A DNA stretch of 64,000 bases. Origin: Nitrospirota bacterium. Lineage in GTDB: Bacteria; Nitrospirota; Nitrospiria; Nitrospirales; Nitrospiraceae. A model generated the notes under the pieces. That model searched no databases. It was given only the letters and a program-made list of their open reading frames with translations, and was not told the origin of the DNA. Both the position numbers and the translations under genes were made by a program. Location of the stretch: positions 124,001 to 188,000 of the forward strand of contig JAPLLG010000003.1 of the NCBI GenBank assembly GCA_026387665.1, read 5' to 3'. The first letter of the stretch is position 1; each line of letters begins with the position of its first letter. Below are positions 8,418-18,477 of this stretch, one piece after another.

Positions 8418-9854
8418 ATGAAGAAGACCAGGACTCAGTCATCCCCTGCGACCAGAATTGAACGAGATACCATGGGCGAGCTGGCTGTGCCGATCACAGC
8501 CTATTATGGTGTGCAGACCGCCCGCGCCATCGAAAACTTCCCCATCAGCTCTTTGCGGTTTCCCCGCGCCATGATCCGGGCGATGGGGATGCTCAAACGG
8601 GCCGCCGCGACCGTCAACCAGTCCCTGGGCCTCCTCGACAAGAAACCGGCCGATGCGATCACCAAGGCCGCAACTGAAGTGGTCGAGGGCCAACTCGACG
8701 CCGAGTTCCCCGTGGACATTTTTCAAACCGGTTCCGGCACCTCGACGAACATGAACACCAACGAGGTAATTTCAAACCGCGCGACCGAACTGTTGGGCGG
8801 AGTGCGCGGCAGCAAGCTGGTGCATCCCAACGACCACGTCAATCTGGGCCAGTCCAGCAACGATGTCATTCCTACGGCGATTCATATCGCCGCCGGGGAG
8901 ATGATGGAGCGGCAGCTCATTCCAGCCCTCACCTGCTTACACAAGGCGCTGGCCCGCAAAGCCAAGGAGTTCGACAAGATCGTCAAGATCGGCCGCACCC
9001 ATTTGCAGGATGCGACGCCGGTGCGCTTAGGCCAGGAATTCGGCGGCTATGCCAGGCAAATCGAATTAAGCATTCAACGGGTCCGGCGCGCGCAAGACGC
9101 CCTCAGCGAAGTCGCGCTCGGCGGCACCGCAGTCGGCACAGGGCTCAATTGCCATCCGAAGTTCGCCTCCAAGGTCATGGCCATCATTTCAAAAGAAACC
9201 GGCTGTACCTTCAAGGAAGCAAAGAACCACTTTGAAGCACAGTCCGCTCAGGACTCCTTGGTCGAAGCGAGCGGAGAGTTAAAGACCATTGCCGGGAGCC
9301 TTATGAAGATCGCCAACGACATTCGCTGGCTCGGCTCCGGTCCTCGCTGCGGGCTCGGGGAGATCAATCTTCCGGAAACACAGCCTGGCTCCTCCATCAT
9401 GCCAGGTAAAGTCAATCCGGTCATTGCCGAATCCGTCACAATGGTCTGCGCCCAGGTGATCGGAAACGATGTGACGGTCACAGTGGGAGGGCAGGCGGCC
9501 AACTTCGAACTGATCGTCATGTTGCCGGTCATGGCCTACAATCTCTTCCAATCCATCGAGCTCCTCTCAACCGCCTCAAACAATTTTGCAGTCAAGTGTA
9601 TCGACGGGATTAAAGCCAATGAGGAACGTTGCCGGAGCTTGATCGAGGAAAGTCTGGCCATGTGCACGGCCCTGGCTCCGGAGATCGGATACGAAGCGGC
9701 CGCGAAACTGGCCAAGGATGCCTACAAGTCCGGTAAGACCGTGCGGCAGATGGCCAAGGAACAAAAAGTCCTGTCGGAGAAGCGGCTGACCCGACTGCTC
9801 GACCCCTGGCGCATGACTGAACCAGGCGGGCCAGTTGGCAGTGCAGGGGGATAA
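8418..9854 (+). CDS. fumC: Fumarate hydratase class II
   Basis: A 478-residue member of the fumarase/aspartase superfamily, probably converting fumarate and malate. Landmarks: RIERDTMGELAVP near the start, QTGSGTSTNMNTNEVISNRA (substrate site), IGRTHLQDATPV (catalytic-type His) and the superfamily signature GSSIMPGKVNPV. The N-terminus and overall sequence favour class II fumarase over aspartase, but the two share these motifs. Its position between citrate synthase and a ferredoxin/NADP reductase-like gene suits a TCA or reverse TCA role. Confidence 0.88.
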   Translation: MKKTRTQSSPATRIERDTMGELAVPITAYYGVQTARAIENFPISSLRFPRAMIRAMGMLKRAAATVNQSLGLLDKKPADAITKAATEVVEGQLDAEFPVDIFQTGSGTSTNMNTNEVISNRATELLGGVRGSKLVHPNDHVNLGQSSNDVIPTAIHIAAGEMMERQLIPALTCLHKALARKAKEFDKIVKIGRTHLQDATPVRLGQEFGGYARQIELSIQRVRRAQDALSEVALGGTAVGTGLNCHPKFASKVMAIISKETGCTFKEAKNHFEAQSAQDSLVEASGELKTIAGSLMKIANDIRWLGSGPRCGLGEINLPETQPGSSIMPGKVNPVIAESVTMVCAQVIGNDVTVTVGGQAANFELIVMLPVMAYNLFQSIELLSTASNNFAVKCIDGIKANEERCRSLIEESLAMCTALAPEIGYEAAAKLAKDAYKSGKTVRQMAKEQKVLSEKRLTRLLDPWRMTEPGGPVGSAGG

Positions 9855-9862
9855 ACAGAGCT

Positions 9863-9892
9863 TTGACAGCCGAAAAGTCCCTATGCTAACGT
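9863..9892 (+). promoter_or_regulatory. Promoter of the ferredoxin/NADP reductase-like gene
   Basis: TTGACA (9863-9868), 18-bp spacer, TAACGT (9887-9892) with an extended -10 TG (TGCTAACGT); 58 bp before ATG 9951. Confidence 0.5.
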
Positions 9893-9950
9893 CCGCGGAA
9901 CTGTTGAGGTTCTCCTCACTTCTCTGTTCACTTTATCTAGGAAACAACGC

Positions 9951-11300
9951 ATGAGCGCAACGAACTCGCAGGTGATTATTGTGGTCGGCGCCGGGCCGGC
10001 CGGTATGGCCGTCGCCAGCAGCCTGGCGAAGGCAGGCCATGAGGTGATCGTTCTAAATCGAGATATCAAATTCGGTGGACTGGCTGAATATGGGATTTTC
10101 CCCGCGAAGCTGAAATTGCGCGGGGGGTTGAAGAAGCAATACTGGGACATGCTTAAACAGCCCAACGTCCATTATTTCGGCAATGTCACAATCGGGAACG
10201 ACAAAGACCTCACGGTGGAGGACCTCCGTGGACTCGGCGCGAACGCCATTGTCTTTTCAACTGGCGCGCAGGGGACCAAAAGCATCGGCGTTGAGGGAGA
10301 CTCTGCCCAGGGCGTGTTCCACGCAAAAGATGTCGTCTTCCATTTCAACCGGCTGCCAGGCTACGGCGATCGGCCCTTTGAGATGGGCAAACATGTCGGC
10401 ATCATCGGCGTGGGCGACGTGATGGTCGATATCGCCCGGTGGCTGATCAATTACAAAAAGGTCGAGCGGGTCACAGCGATCGCGCGCCGCGGTCCCGTCG
10501 AACGGAAATACAATCCGAAAGAAATCCGCTCGGTCTGTGCCAATATGGACCTGGAGGGGATCGCGACGGAATTTGTCCGGATCAAGGATCGCCTCGCGGC
10601 TGTCGGACAGAACGCCGATGACGTGCAGAAAGGCTTGACGGACGAGTTTACCAAATGCGAACCGAAAGTCAGCGACACGAAGATGGGCTTCCGGTTTCTC
10701 GCCTCGCCGAAACGCATTCTCGTCGACGAACACAATCGGGTGCGCGGCCTTGAATTGGAAGAGAACAAGCTTGAGCCTAAAGGGGACGACACGGCAGCGG
10801 TCGGACTCAAACAGTCCTACGAATTCGCCTGCGACAGTGTGGTCTTCGCCGTCGGAGATAAAGTCGATGCCGCCTTGGGTCTTCCCTACAAAAATGGCGT
10901 GTTCGTCACGAACCCCAACAAGACCGGCAACGACCCGGACGACGCGCTCTTCCAGGCCTACAACGAAACGACCGGCCAGGTTATCGACGGCGTCTTTCTC
11001 GCCGGCTGGGCGCGCAAAGCCAGCGAAGGCTTAGTCGGCATTGCCAAACGAGACGGGGATTGGTGCGCGGAAGTCGTCAGCCGCTACCTTGCGGCGAAAA
11101 CACCGGTCAACGCAAAAGTTGTCCTCGACAAGCTCGCCACGATCCTCAAGTCGCGCAAGAGCCACCCGGTCGATGTAAAGGGACTCCGCGTACTTGAATC
11201 GATCGAGAAACAGCACCAGGGTGAGACAGACTGTATCGGGGAGTTTAAGTATGCGAGCAACCGGGAAATGATCGAATTGATCGAGAAGGGGAATTCCTAG
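9951..11300 (+). CDS. FAD/NAD(P)-dependent oxidoreductase (FprA/GltD-like ferredoxin-NADP reductase)
   Basis: A 449-residue flavoprotein of the adrenodoxin reductase / glutamate synthase small-subunit group. The FAD-binding Rossmann motif VVGAGPAGMAVASSLAKAGH is at residues 11-30, the NAD(P) site is IIGVGDVMVDIARWL at about 145-160, and a third FAD contact is in DGVFLAGWARKASEGLVGIAKRDGD near 345-370. No iron-sulfur cysteines are visible, so electrons probably pass to a separate ferredoxin. An exact electron donor or acceptor cannot be read from sequence. It would fit ferredoxin supply for reverse TCA enzymes, which is inference. Confidence 0.82.
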   Translation: MSATNSQVIIVVGAGPAGMAVASSLAKAGHEVIVLNRDIKFGGLAEYGIFPAKLKLRGGLKKQYWDMLKQPNVHYFGNVTIGNDKDLTVEDLRGLGANAIVFSTGAQGTKSIGVEGDSAQGVFHAKDVVFHFNRLPGYGDRPFEMGKHVGIIGVGDVMVDIARWLINYKKVERVTAIARRGPVERKYNPKEIRSVCANMDLEGIATEFVRIKDRLAAVGQNADDVQKGLTDEFTKCEPKVSDTKMGFRFLASPKRILVDEHNRVRGLELEENKLEPKGDDTAAVGLKQSYEFACDSVVFAVGDKVDAALGLPYKNGVFVTNPNKTGNDPDDALFQAYNETTGQVIDGVFLAGWARKASEGLVGIAKRDGDWCAEVVSRYLAAKTPVNAKVVLDKLATILKSRKSHPVDVKGLRVLESIEKQHQGETDCIGEFKYASNREMIELIEKGNS

Positions 11301-11324
11301 GAACTAGGGCAGTCGGCCGAACGG

Positions 11325-12185
11325 TTACCCGTCCCCCCACTTGAGTTTCTCTCGCAGAACTTCATAGTAACCGCTTTCCGGAAAACGGATGAGTCTCGTC
11401 CGGTATTCGGACATCTTGATTTCAACCGTATCCCCCTGTGTCATCGCCACGCCAACCTGACCATCCAGCGTCGCCATCGCGCCATCGTCCTTACTGGTGA
11501 GCGTCACCTCGATTTCTGCCGTAGCCGGTACGATCAGCGGGCGGTGGGTCAGCGTATGGGGGCAAATCGGCGTGACCATGAGCGATTGCACGGCCGGATT
11601 GATAATGGGTCCGCCGGCTGAAAGGGAATAGGCGGTCGATCCGGTCGGTGTCGTGACAATCACTCCATCGCCACGCAGATTGGTGACGAACTGTCCTTGA
11701 ATAGAAATCCGCAACTCGATCATCCGGGCCAGCGTCCCCTTACTGATCACGACATCGTTCAACACCACGCCTCGCGCGACGGTTTCGCCATGTCGGTGGA
11801 CATGCGTCTGAAGCATGAGCCGCTCATCGAGCACGAAGTCATTAGCAAACACCCGCTCAAGCGAGGGATACAAGTTTTCCAGTCGGACCTCGGTCAAAAA
11901 TCCTAATCCCCCAAGGTTGACGCCCAGGATGGGAATACTTCGCTCCCCGGCAAGTCTTGCCGCATTCAGCATCGTCCCATCACCGCCCAGAACCAGCAGC
12001 ACATCCGCCTTGCTCGCCAACTGGGTTTTCTGAACGCCCCCCTGCTCGCCCAGCAGGGCCGCCGACGTCGTGTCCAAGATGACATTAATACTTCGAGCCC
12101 TGAGCCATGCGACCACATCCTGCAGAGTGTTTTTAATTTCGGGGAATTTCGGCTTGGTCAGAATTCCGATACTTTTGTTCTTCAT
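11325..12185 (-). CDS. nadK: NAD kinase
   Basis: A 286-residue ATP-NAD kinase that makes NADP. It carries the diagnostic LVLGGDGTMLNAAR motif (GGDGT at about residue 67), the NE/D-type motif VVLNDVVISKG, and DGVIVTTPTGSTAYSLSAGGPI, which forms the NAD pocket. Full length. It is convergent with the preceding flavoprotein gene and divergent from clpC. Confidence 0.95.
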   Translation of the reverse strand: MKNKSIGILTKPKFPEIKNTLQDVVAWLRARSINVILDTTSAALLGEQGGVQKTQLASKADVLLVLGGDGTMLNAARLAGERSIPILGVNLGGLGFLTEVRLENLYPSLERVFANDFVLDERLMLQTHVHRHGETVARGVVLNDVVISKGTLARMIELRISIQGQFVTNLRGDGVIVTTPTGSTAYSLSAGGPIINPAVQSLMVTPICPHTLTHRPLIVPATAEIEVTLTSKDDGAMATLDGQVGVAMTQGDTVEIKMSEYRTRLIRFPESGYYEVLREKLKWGDG

Positions 12186-12346
12186 AGAGCGAAACCAGTC
12201 GTGGGGCTATTAAGATAGCAGTGAAAAAGTCCGAGATTGTATCGGGAGCATTCTTTTGAAGTCAACGAACGAGAGAGGGATCGTCTGACTCGCAGCTGGT
12301 GTCATCTCAGTGGCTTTTTATCAGGCGGTGCGATTCCCTCGCAGCC

Positions 12347-12375
12347 TTGACACCTAAAATCCTTCTGGTTAGAAT
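12347..12375 (+). promoter_or_regulatory. Strong sigma70 promoter of clpC
   Basis: TTGACA (12347-12352), 17-bp spacer, TAGAAT (12370-12375). Transcription would begin near 12382, leaving a leader of about 63 nt before the AAAAGGAGG ribosome site of clpC. Confidence 0.75.
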
Positions 12376-12444
12376 TAGACCAGATTTTTCGATAGGTTTG
12401 CACACCGTTACCTGGTTATTTAGGCCCACCTAAAAGGAGGCAGG

Positions 12445-14871
12445 ATGTTCGAACGATTCACGGACAAGGGTCGGAAGATCATCATCCTGGCGCGGGAAGA
12501 GGCAGAGCGTCATCAGAACGACTACCTCGGTACCGAGCATCTCGTCTTGGCTATCCTCCGTGAGTCAGACGGAATCGCCCTGATGATCTTGAAGAAGATG
12601 GGACTCTCGACCGAACAAATCCGTTTGGAGATTGAACGGAATTTGCCAGGTGGGGGAACCACGATGACCTTTGGGGAAATCCCCTTCAGCCCCCGGGTGA
12701 AAAAAGTCATCGAGTACGGGGTCGAAGAAGCCCGCCTGCTCGGACACAATCATATCGGCAGCGAACACCTCTTATTGGGGCTGCTTCGGGAAGAAGAGGG
12801 GATCGGCGGAAAGATCCTGCGCAGCTTAGGCGCCAACCTCCTGACCGCCCGACAACTGACCGTCACCTTCTTACGGAAGTCCGCTCCACGTGAGCGCGAC
12901 CGGAAGAGCAACACTCCCGCGCTCGACGAGTTCGGCCGCGATCTGACCCAGCTGGCCCAGGAAGGGCATCTGGATCCCGTCATCGGACGCGCCGACGAAA
13001 TCGAACGGGTCTTGCAGATCCTCAGCCGCCGTTCAAAAAACAACCCTGTGCTCATCGGGGAAGCCGGCGTCGGCAAGACCGCCATCGTGGAAGGTCTCGC
13101 CCAGCGAATCGTCCAGTCCGAAGTGCCGGACAATCTGCTCTCACGCCGCGTCATTGCCCTCGACCTTGGTGCATTGGTGGCAGGGACGAAATATCGCGGC
13201 CAGTTCGAAGAACGGCTGAAAGTCGTGATGAAGGAAATCGTCCAGGCTGGCAACATCATCATCTTCATCGACGAACTGCATACCTTAGTCGGAGCAGGGG
13301 CGGCGGAAGGATCGATTGATGCCTCCAACATGCTCAAGCCGGCTCTGTCACGCGGCGAAATTCAGTGCATCGGCGCCACGACGCTGGATGAATATCGCAA
13401 ACACATTGAAAAAGACGGAGCCCTCAAACGCCGGTTCCAGCCGATTCACGTCCAGCCGCCGAGCATCGACGAAACGGTGCAGATCATCCGAGGGCTGCGC
13501 GACCGGTACGAGGAGCATCATGGCGTCGAGATTTCAGAGGAAGCCATTCTCGAAGCGGTCAAACTGTCCGATCGCTACATCAGCGACCGGTTCCTCCCGG
13601 ACAAGGCGATCGATTTGATCGACGAGACCGGGTCGCGGGCGAAGTTGCAGACCTATGCCTTGCCTTCGGAGCTGAAGGCGATGGAGCAAGAGCTGAAGAA
13701 GGTGTCTCGCGAAAAGGAACTGGCCATCTCGATGCAGAACTTCGAGGAAGCGGTTCGCCATCGCGAAGAAGAAGAGCGTCTGCGCAAACTCCTCGACGAA
13801 TCCAAGCGCGAGTGGAAGAAGAATCAGGAAAAGAACAAGCCGACGATCGGGAAAGAAGACGTGGCCTATGTCGTCTCCAAGATGACGGGCATTCCGCTCT
13901 TCAAGCTCGAAGAAGAAGAATCCAACAAGCTCCTGCGCATGGAGGAGTTCCTCCACAAGCGCGTAGTCGGCCAGAACGAAGCGATCTCCGCCGTGGCCCG
14001 GGCCATCAGGCGGTCACGCGCCGGCCTGAAGGAAGCGCGGAAGCCCATCGGCTCCTTCATTTTCCTGGGACCCACCGGAGTCGGGAAAACCGAGCTGGCT
14101 CGCACGCTGGCCGAGTTCCTCTTCAATAGTGAAGATTCGCTCATCCGGATCGACATGTCCGAATATCAAGAGAAGTTCACCAGCTCGCGACTCTTCGGCG
14201 CTCCGCCGGGATACGTGGGCTATGAAGAGGGCGGTCAATTGACGGAGCGGGTCCGGCGCCGGCCCTATTCCGTGGTCCTCTTCGACGAAATCGAAAAGGC
14301 CCATCCCGACGTGTTCAACATCCTCTTACAGGTCTTGGACGACGGCGTGTTGACCGACAGCCTCGGACGCAAGGTCGATTTCAAGAATTGCGTCATCATC
14401 ATGACGTCCAACATCGGGACCAAGATGATCCAAAAGGGTGTCTCGCTCGGCTTCCAGAACACGGAAGGTGATCAGGCGCGCCACAAGAAGGAAGAAGTCC
14501 TGAGCGAATTGCGCCGCTCGTTCAGTCCGGAGTTCCTGAACCGGATCGACGAAGTCGTGGTCTTCCATCAGCTGGACAAAGTGCATCTCTCCAATATTCT
14601 CGATATCCTCTTGAGCGAACTCAACCTTCGTCTCATGGAGAAGGGTGTGGAGCTCGAGGTCGAGGACGACGTCAAACAGTGGCTGATCAAAGAAGGCTAC
14701 GAACCGCTCTACGGAGCCAGACCGATGCGCCGGACAATTCAGCGCGCGCTCGGCGATCCTCTCTCCGAAGAGATGATCAAGGGCCGGTTCAAGGATTGCC
14801 GAAAGATCCGTGTGGTGCTGCGCGACGGCGCGCCAGCATTCGTCGAGCAAGAGGCTATGGCCGGAGTCTAA
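12445..14871 (+). CDS. clpC: ClpC-type AAA+ unfoldase
   Basis: An 808-residue Hsp100 ATPase feeding proteins to ClpP. Order: two Clp_N repeats (1 to about 145), AAA-1 with Walker [10 protein letters not shown] near residue 212 and Walker [11 protein letters not shown], a UVR-like helical insert ([18 protein letters not shown] near 430) as in ClpC rather than the long ClpB middle domain, then AAA-2 with GPTGVGKTE near 545 and [14 protein letters not shown] hydrophobic ClpP-contact loop was not pinned down. No mcsA/mcsB/ctsR neighbours are seen. It has its own promoter and terminator, so it is monocistronic. Confidence 0.95.
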   Translation: MFERFTDKGRKIIILAREEAERHQNDYLGTEHLVLAILRESDGIALMILKKMGLSTEQIRLEIERNLPGGGTTMTFGEIPFSPRVKKVIEYGVEEARLLGHNHIGSEHLLLGLLREEEGIGGKILRSLGANLLTARQLTVTFLRKSAPRERDRKSNTPALDEFGRDLTQLAQEGHLDPVIGRADEIERVLQILSRRSKNNPVLIGEAGVGKTAIVEGLAQRIVQSEVPDNLLSRRVIALDLGALVAGTKYRGQFEERLKVVMKEIVQAGNIIIFIDELHTLVGAGAAEGSIDASNMLKPALSRGEIQCIGATTLDEYRKHIEKDGALKRRFQPIHVQPPSIDETVQIIRGLRDRYEEHHGVEISEEAILEAVKLSDRYISDRFLPDKAIDLIDETGSRAKLQTYALPSELKAMEQELKKVSREKELAISMQNFEEAVRHREEEERLRKLLDESKREWKKNQEKNKPTIGKEDVAYVVSKMTGIPLFKLEEEESNKLLRMEEFLHKRVVGQNEAISAVARAIRRSRAGLKEARKPIGSFIFLGPTGVGKTELARTLAEFLFNSEDSLIRIDMSEYQEKFTSSRLFGAPPGYVGYEEGGQLTERVRRRPYSVVLFDEIEKAHPDVFNILLQVLDDGVLTDSLGRKVDFKNCVIIMTSNIGTKMIQKGVSLGFQNTEGDQARHKKEEVLSELRRSFSPEFLNRIDEVVVFHQLDKVHLSNILDILLSELNLRLMEKGVELEVEDDVKQWLIKEGYEPLYGARPMRRTIQRALGDPLSEEMIKGRFKDCRKIRVVLRDGAPAFVEQEAMAGV

Positions 14872-14911
14872 GGCCTGTCCCTGCGCGATATCATCGCAAA
14901 AAATATGAACG

Positions 14912-14953
14912 ACACGACCCTTGTGGTATACGCCACAAGGGTCGTGTTATTTT
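14912..14953 (+). terminator. Rho-independent terminator after clpC
   Basis: A perfect 15-bp stem ACACGACCCTTGTGG (14912-14926) / CCACAAGGGTCGTGT (14933-14947) with a 6-nt loop, followed by TATTTTACT. Confidence 0.8.
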
Positions 14954-15011
14954 ACTACTCGAACATAATCCATTCGCAGCAAGACTCTCGGTTTCCTACG
15001 AGTACCACCTC

Positions 15012-16073
15012 ATGCCCACGACCGTACAACATCCCGTCTCTGCCTGGGTCCCTGGCCCCATCCTCGGGATCGAGACGTCGTGCGATGAAACGGCCGCCTC
15101 GGTGCTGGCAACGGACGGCTCCGTCCTCTCGAACATTATTACGTCGCAACATGCTGTGCATCAGCGCTTCGGTGGCGTCGTGCCCGAGCTCGCCTCCCGT
15201 GCCCATATCGAATCGGTCGAACAGGTCTCAGTTGAGGCGCTGCAGCAGGCAGGTCTCGCCTGGACGGATCTTTCTGGCATTGCCGTCACCCAGGGACCGG
15301 GTCTGGCCGGTGCGCTCCTCGTGGGGGTCAACTATGCCAAAGCCCTGGCCTATGCCTTGAGCATTCCGATGGTCGGCGTGAGCCACCTGGAAGGCCATAT
15401 CGCCTCCGCCTGGCTGCAGGACCCGGCCTTCCCGCTCCCCTGCGTCGTTCTCGTGGTGTCGGGAGGCCATACTCACCTCTACCTCAAAGACTCGCTCGGT
15501 CACTGCCGGCTCCTGGGCGCGACCAAAGACGATGCGGCAGGGGAGGCCTTTGACAAGGGCGCGCAGATGCTGGGACTGGAATATCCTGGAGGACCCGCCA
15601 TCGATCGCTTGGCTCGACAGGGAAACCCGCAGGCCATTGCCTTCCCGAGATCCCAGCTTAAGAAGGGGAGTCTCGATTTTAGTTTCAGTGGTGTGAAGAC
15701 ATCTTTGCTCTACACAGTTCAAGCGATGCCTGAGCAATCTCGCCTGGCGCAATCTGCCGATCTTGCGGCCGGCTATCAAGAGGCCATCGTCACCATCCTG
15801 GTCGAGAAGGCCCTTGCCGCGGCCCAGGCCTCTGACGCGCAAGCCTTGGCCGTTGTCGGAGGGGTCTCCGCCAATTCTCGATTACGCACGTTGCTCCAAC
15901 GACGAGCCGATTCCGAAAATATTCGCCTGAGTCTTCCCCCGCTGAGCTACTGCACCGATAATGCGGCAATGATTGCCGCAGCGGGGAGACAAGCCCTTCG
16001 CGCAGGGATCCGTGCCTCACTCGACTTAGATGCCCAAGCCTCCATGGCTGCACCCTTCGCGCAAGCGATGTAA
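15012..16073 (+). CDS. tsaD: tRNA N6-threonylcarbamoyladenosine transferase TsaD
   Basis: A 353-residue Kae1/TsaD ATPase that transfers the threonylcarbamoyl group to A37 of ANN-reading tRNAs. It shows the N-terminal ILGIETSCDETAAS, the metal-binding HxxxH in VSHLEGHIAS, the ATP-site VVSGGHTHL and the C-terminal SYCTDNAAMIAAAG. The frame stays open upstream into clpC (to 14679), but conserved sequence begins just after ATG 15012, downstream of the clpC terminator. Partners TsaB, TsaC and TsaE are not in this window. Confidence 0.93.
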   Translation: MPTTVQHPVSAWVPGPILGIETSCDETAASVLATDGSVLSNIITSQHAVHQRFGGVVPELASRAHIESVEQVSVEALQQAGLAWTDLSGIAVTQGPGLAGALLVGVNYAKALAYALSIPMVGVSHLEGHIASAWLQDPAFPLPCVVLVVSGGHTHLYLKDSLGHCRLLGATKDDAAGEAFDKGAQMLGLEYPGGPAIDRLARQGNPQAIAFPRSQLKKGSLDFSFSGVKTSLLYTVQAMPEQSRLAQSADLAAGYQEAIVTILVEKALAAAQASDAQALAVVGGVSANSRLRTLLQRRADSENIRLSLPPLSYCTDNAAMIAAAGRQALRAGIRASLDLDAQASMAAPFAQAM

Positions 16074-16099
16074 CCACTCACACAAAGGACACGACGCCC

Positions 16100-17782
16100 A
16101 TTCCAGAGATTCACGGACAAGTGCTCGGTCTCCGCGCCAGCCAACTCGCCATGCTTGAGCGACTCTATCGGCGGCGCATGCCCGCGAATGACGTCATCTC
16201 TTCTGAAGCGGCCAAAACGCTCGCCCAGTTTACCATTGAGATTCGTCGTCCCATCGGCCTCGTCATCACCAGGCGTGGAGCCGTGCAAGACGTGCTGGTC
16301 GGGGCCGGCACCGAACCGTCGCCAACAACGCTGACCACGTTTCGGGCAACTCCTCGCTCGCTCAGAGGCCTGAGACTGATCCGATCGAGTTTGAAAGCAG
16401 AACCGATCAGCCAGGAAGACCTCACCATGTTGGGACTGCTCCGGCTCGATATGATCGGCACCTTGGCCGTCACAGCCAAGGGCGAACCGGGCTTGCTCTC
16501 CCTGGCCCATCTGAATCCACCCAGGCCCAATGAGCCTCTATACACGCTGCTCAAGCCAACGCAGGTACAGCAATGTCCGGTGAGCTTCGAAACCTTCATT
16601 CGCGAACTGGAATCAGAGCTCCAGCGTGAAAGCGCGTCGCACACGATGGCCCAGGGGCAGACCGCCATCCTCGTGAGCGCCTCGCCCAAAAGCAAAGCCG
16701 AGCAGGAAGAGCGGCTTGCTGAACTGGCGGAACTGGCCTCCTCCGCAGACCTCACGGTGATCGACCGTCTCGTGCAGCGCACGCAAGGCGGCCACCATCG
16801 GTTTCAATTGGGAAGCGGCAAACTCAAGGACGTGCTGGTACAAGCCATGCAAAAGGGAGCGGACCTCATCATTTTCGATCAGGATTTGGCTCCCGGACAA
16901 CTGCGCGCCATTGCGGAAATCAGCGACCTGACGGTCATCGACCGGACCCAGCTAATCCTCGACATCTTTGCGCAACGGGCCCATAGCCGGGAAGGCAAGG
17001 TCCAGGTCGAGTTGGCGCAGCTTCGGTATCTGCTTCCACGCCTCTCCGGTCAGGGCACGAGCCTCTCTCGTTTGGGAGGGGGCATCGGCAGCAGGGGACC
17101 AGGTGAGACGAAGCTTGAAACAGACCGGCGCCGCATCAGAGAGCGGATCGACTATTTGGAGAAAGAGATCGAAGGCTTTGCCCGGCATCAAGATCAACGG
17201 CGCTCGCGCCGCGTCCGGCAGGATTTCCCTGTCTTGTCCATCGTGGGCTACACGAACGCCGGCAAATCAACCTTGCTCAACGTCCTCACGAACAGTCAGG
17301 TGAGCGCAGCCCCGCGCGTCTTTGAAACGCTCGACACCACCAGCCGGAGGCTCCGCTTTCCTCATGGCCGGGAAGTGATCATCACCGACACGGTCGGATT
17401 CATTCGCGACCTGCCCAAAGATCTCCTTGCTGCCTTCAGGACGACTCTGGACGAGTTGCGCGATGCCGACCTTCTCCTCCATGTGGTCGATGCAGGGACC
17501 AAGGACCTGGACGCCCATATTGCCGCCGTCGAGACCGTGCTGAAAAGCCTCACCCTCGACGAGCTTCCACGGATCCTGGTCTTCAATAAATGCGACCAGC
17601 TTCCGGACGGGCAGGCAGAGGTGCTCTGTCAGCGGTACGGGGCGATCGGGATTTCCGCGCTGCATCCGGAGACCCTGCGCCCGCTCATCCAGCAACTGGA
17701 AGAACGGCTGACCGTACTCGTCCCGGAGGGCAGCTCTTCCAGGAAATCAACGCCCCCTGGCCCGCTTGCATCTCAGTCCTAA
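16100..17782 (+). CDS. hflX: GTPase HflX (long form), possible ATT start
   Basis: A ribosome-associated GTPase of about 560 residues. It has an N-terminal extension of roughly 180 residues (IHGQVLGLRASQLAMLERLYRRR...) seen in long HflX proteins. The HflX GTP-binding half follows: glycine-rich RLGGGIGSRGPGETKLE, G1 GYTNAGKST, G3 DTVGFI and G4 FNKCD. The first ATG/GTG-type codon is GTG 16121, but the in-frame upstream codons ATT-CCA-GAG-ATT-CAC-GGA-CAA encode the conserved IHG that normally opens the protein. AAAGGAC sits 10 bases before that ATT, so I propose ATT 16100. HflX splits stalled or hibernating ribosomes. A second hflX lies at 49724. Confidence 0.88.
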   Translation: MPEIHGQVLGLRASQLAMLERLYRRRMPANDVISSEAAKTLAQFTIEIRRPIGLVITRRGAVQDVLVGAGTEPSPTTLTTFRATPRSLRGLRLIRSSLKAEPISQEDLTMLGLLRLDMIGTLAVTAKGEPGLLSLAHLNPPRPNEPLYTLLKPTQVQQCPVSFETFIRELESELQRESASHTMAQGQTAILVSASPKSKAEQEERLAELAELASSADLTVIDRLVQRTQGGHHRFQLGSGKLKDVLVQAMQKGADLIIFDQDLAPGQLRAIAEISDLTVIDRTQLILDIFAQRAHSREGKVQVELAQLRYLLPRLSGQGTSLSRLGGGIGSRGPGETKLETDRRRIRERIDYLEKEIEGFARHQDQRRSRRVRQDFPVLSIVGYTNAGKSTLLNVLTNSQVSAAPRVFETLDTTSRRLRFPHGREVIITDTVGFIRDLPKDLLAAFRTTLDELRDADLLLHVVDAGTKDLDAHIAAVETVLKSLTLDELPRILVFNKCDQLPDGQAEVLCQRYGAIGISALHPETLRPLIQQLEERLTVLVPEGSSSRKSTPPGPLASQS

Positions 17783-17814
17783 CTCACGGCACAATCGCAC
17801 GTCGCCTACCAGCC

Positions 17815-18477
17815 ATGACTACGAAATCCTTACCAGCCGTGGATCGCCGAGAACGCCTCAAGGCCATTGCCAAGGCACTCCAACGCACGATGCCAGCCCC
17901 CCAAATGGAGCTCGACCACCGGTCGCCCTGGGAGCTGCTCGTGGCCACGATCCTCTCCGCCCAATGTACCGATCAGCGAGTCAATCAGGTCACGCCGGCG
18001 CTCTTTCGCCGCTATCCTGGACCATCGGATCTGGCAGGGGCCGATCAGCAGGAAGTCGAACAGCTCATTCGCTCGACTGGCTTCTTTAAAAGCAAGGCCA
18101 AGCATCTGATTGGCTGCAGCAAAGCGGTGACGGAGCGTTTTCACGAACAGGTTCCACGGACGATGGAAACATTGATCACCTTGCCGGGCGTCGGGAGAAA
18201 GACGGCGAATGTCATACTCGGGAATGCCTTTGGCCAGCCCGGTATCGTCGTCGATACCCACGTCAAACGCGTGGCCAAGCGACTGGGCCTGACCAAGTCC
18301 GACAATCCAGACCTGGTCGAGCAGGACTTGCAGCAGCTGATGCCGAGGTCCCAATGGACAGCCGTCTCGCAACGATTGCTGTTGCACGGCCGCTATACCT
18401 GTCTGGCGAGAAAACCCCAGTGCCGCACCTGTGCGGTCTATCGGCACTGTCCATGGAAAGAGAAAGGCCCGCAATGA
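17815..18477 (+). CDS. nth: Endonuclease III
   Basis: A 220-residue HhH-GPD DNA glycosylase/AP lyase for oxidised pyrimidines. It shows the helix-hairpin-helix LPGVGRKTANVILG with the catalytic Lys, the catalytic Asp in VVDTHVKRV and the 4Fe-4S loop C-x6-C-x2-C-x5-C (CLARKPQCRTCAVYRHC). ATG 17815 is chosen because upstream codons overlap hflX and lack similarity. Its TGA overlaps the next start (ATGA), so nth and yicC are translationally coupled. Confidence 0.93.
   Translation: MTTKSLPAVDRRERLKAIAKALQRTMPAPQMELDHRSPWELLVATILSAQCTDQRVNQVTPALFRRYPGPSDLAGADQQEVEQLIRSTGFFKSKAKHLIGCSKAVTERFHEQVPRTMETLITLPGVGRKTANVILGNAFGQPGIVVDTHVKRVAKRLGLTKSDNPDLVEQDLQQLMPRSQWTAVSQRLLLHGRYTCLARKPQCRTCAVYRHCPWKEKGPQ

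Noticed and set aside
8418-9854. Aspartate ammonia-lyase instead of fumarase
   Set aside because: Both share the signature, but the N-terminus and carbon-metabolism neighbours favour class II fumarase; not fully excluded.
14679-15011. Long upstream extension of tsaD
   Set aside because: The codons overlap clpC and its terminator and show no TsaD similarity.
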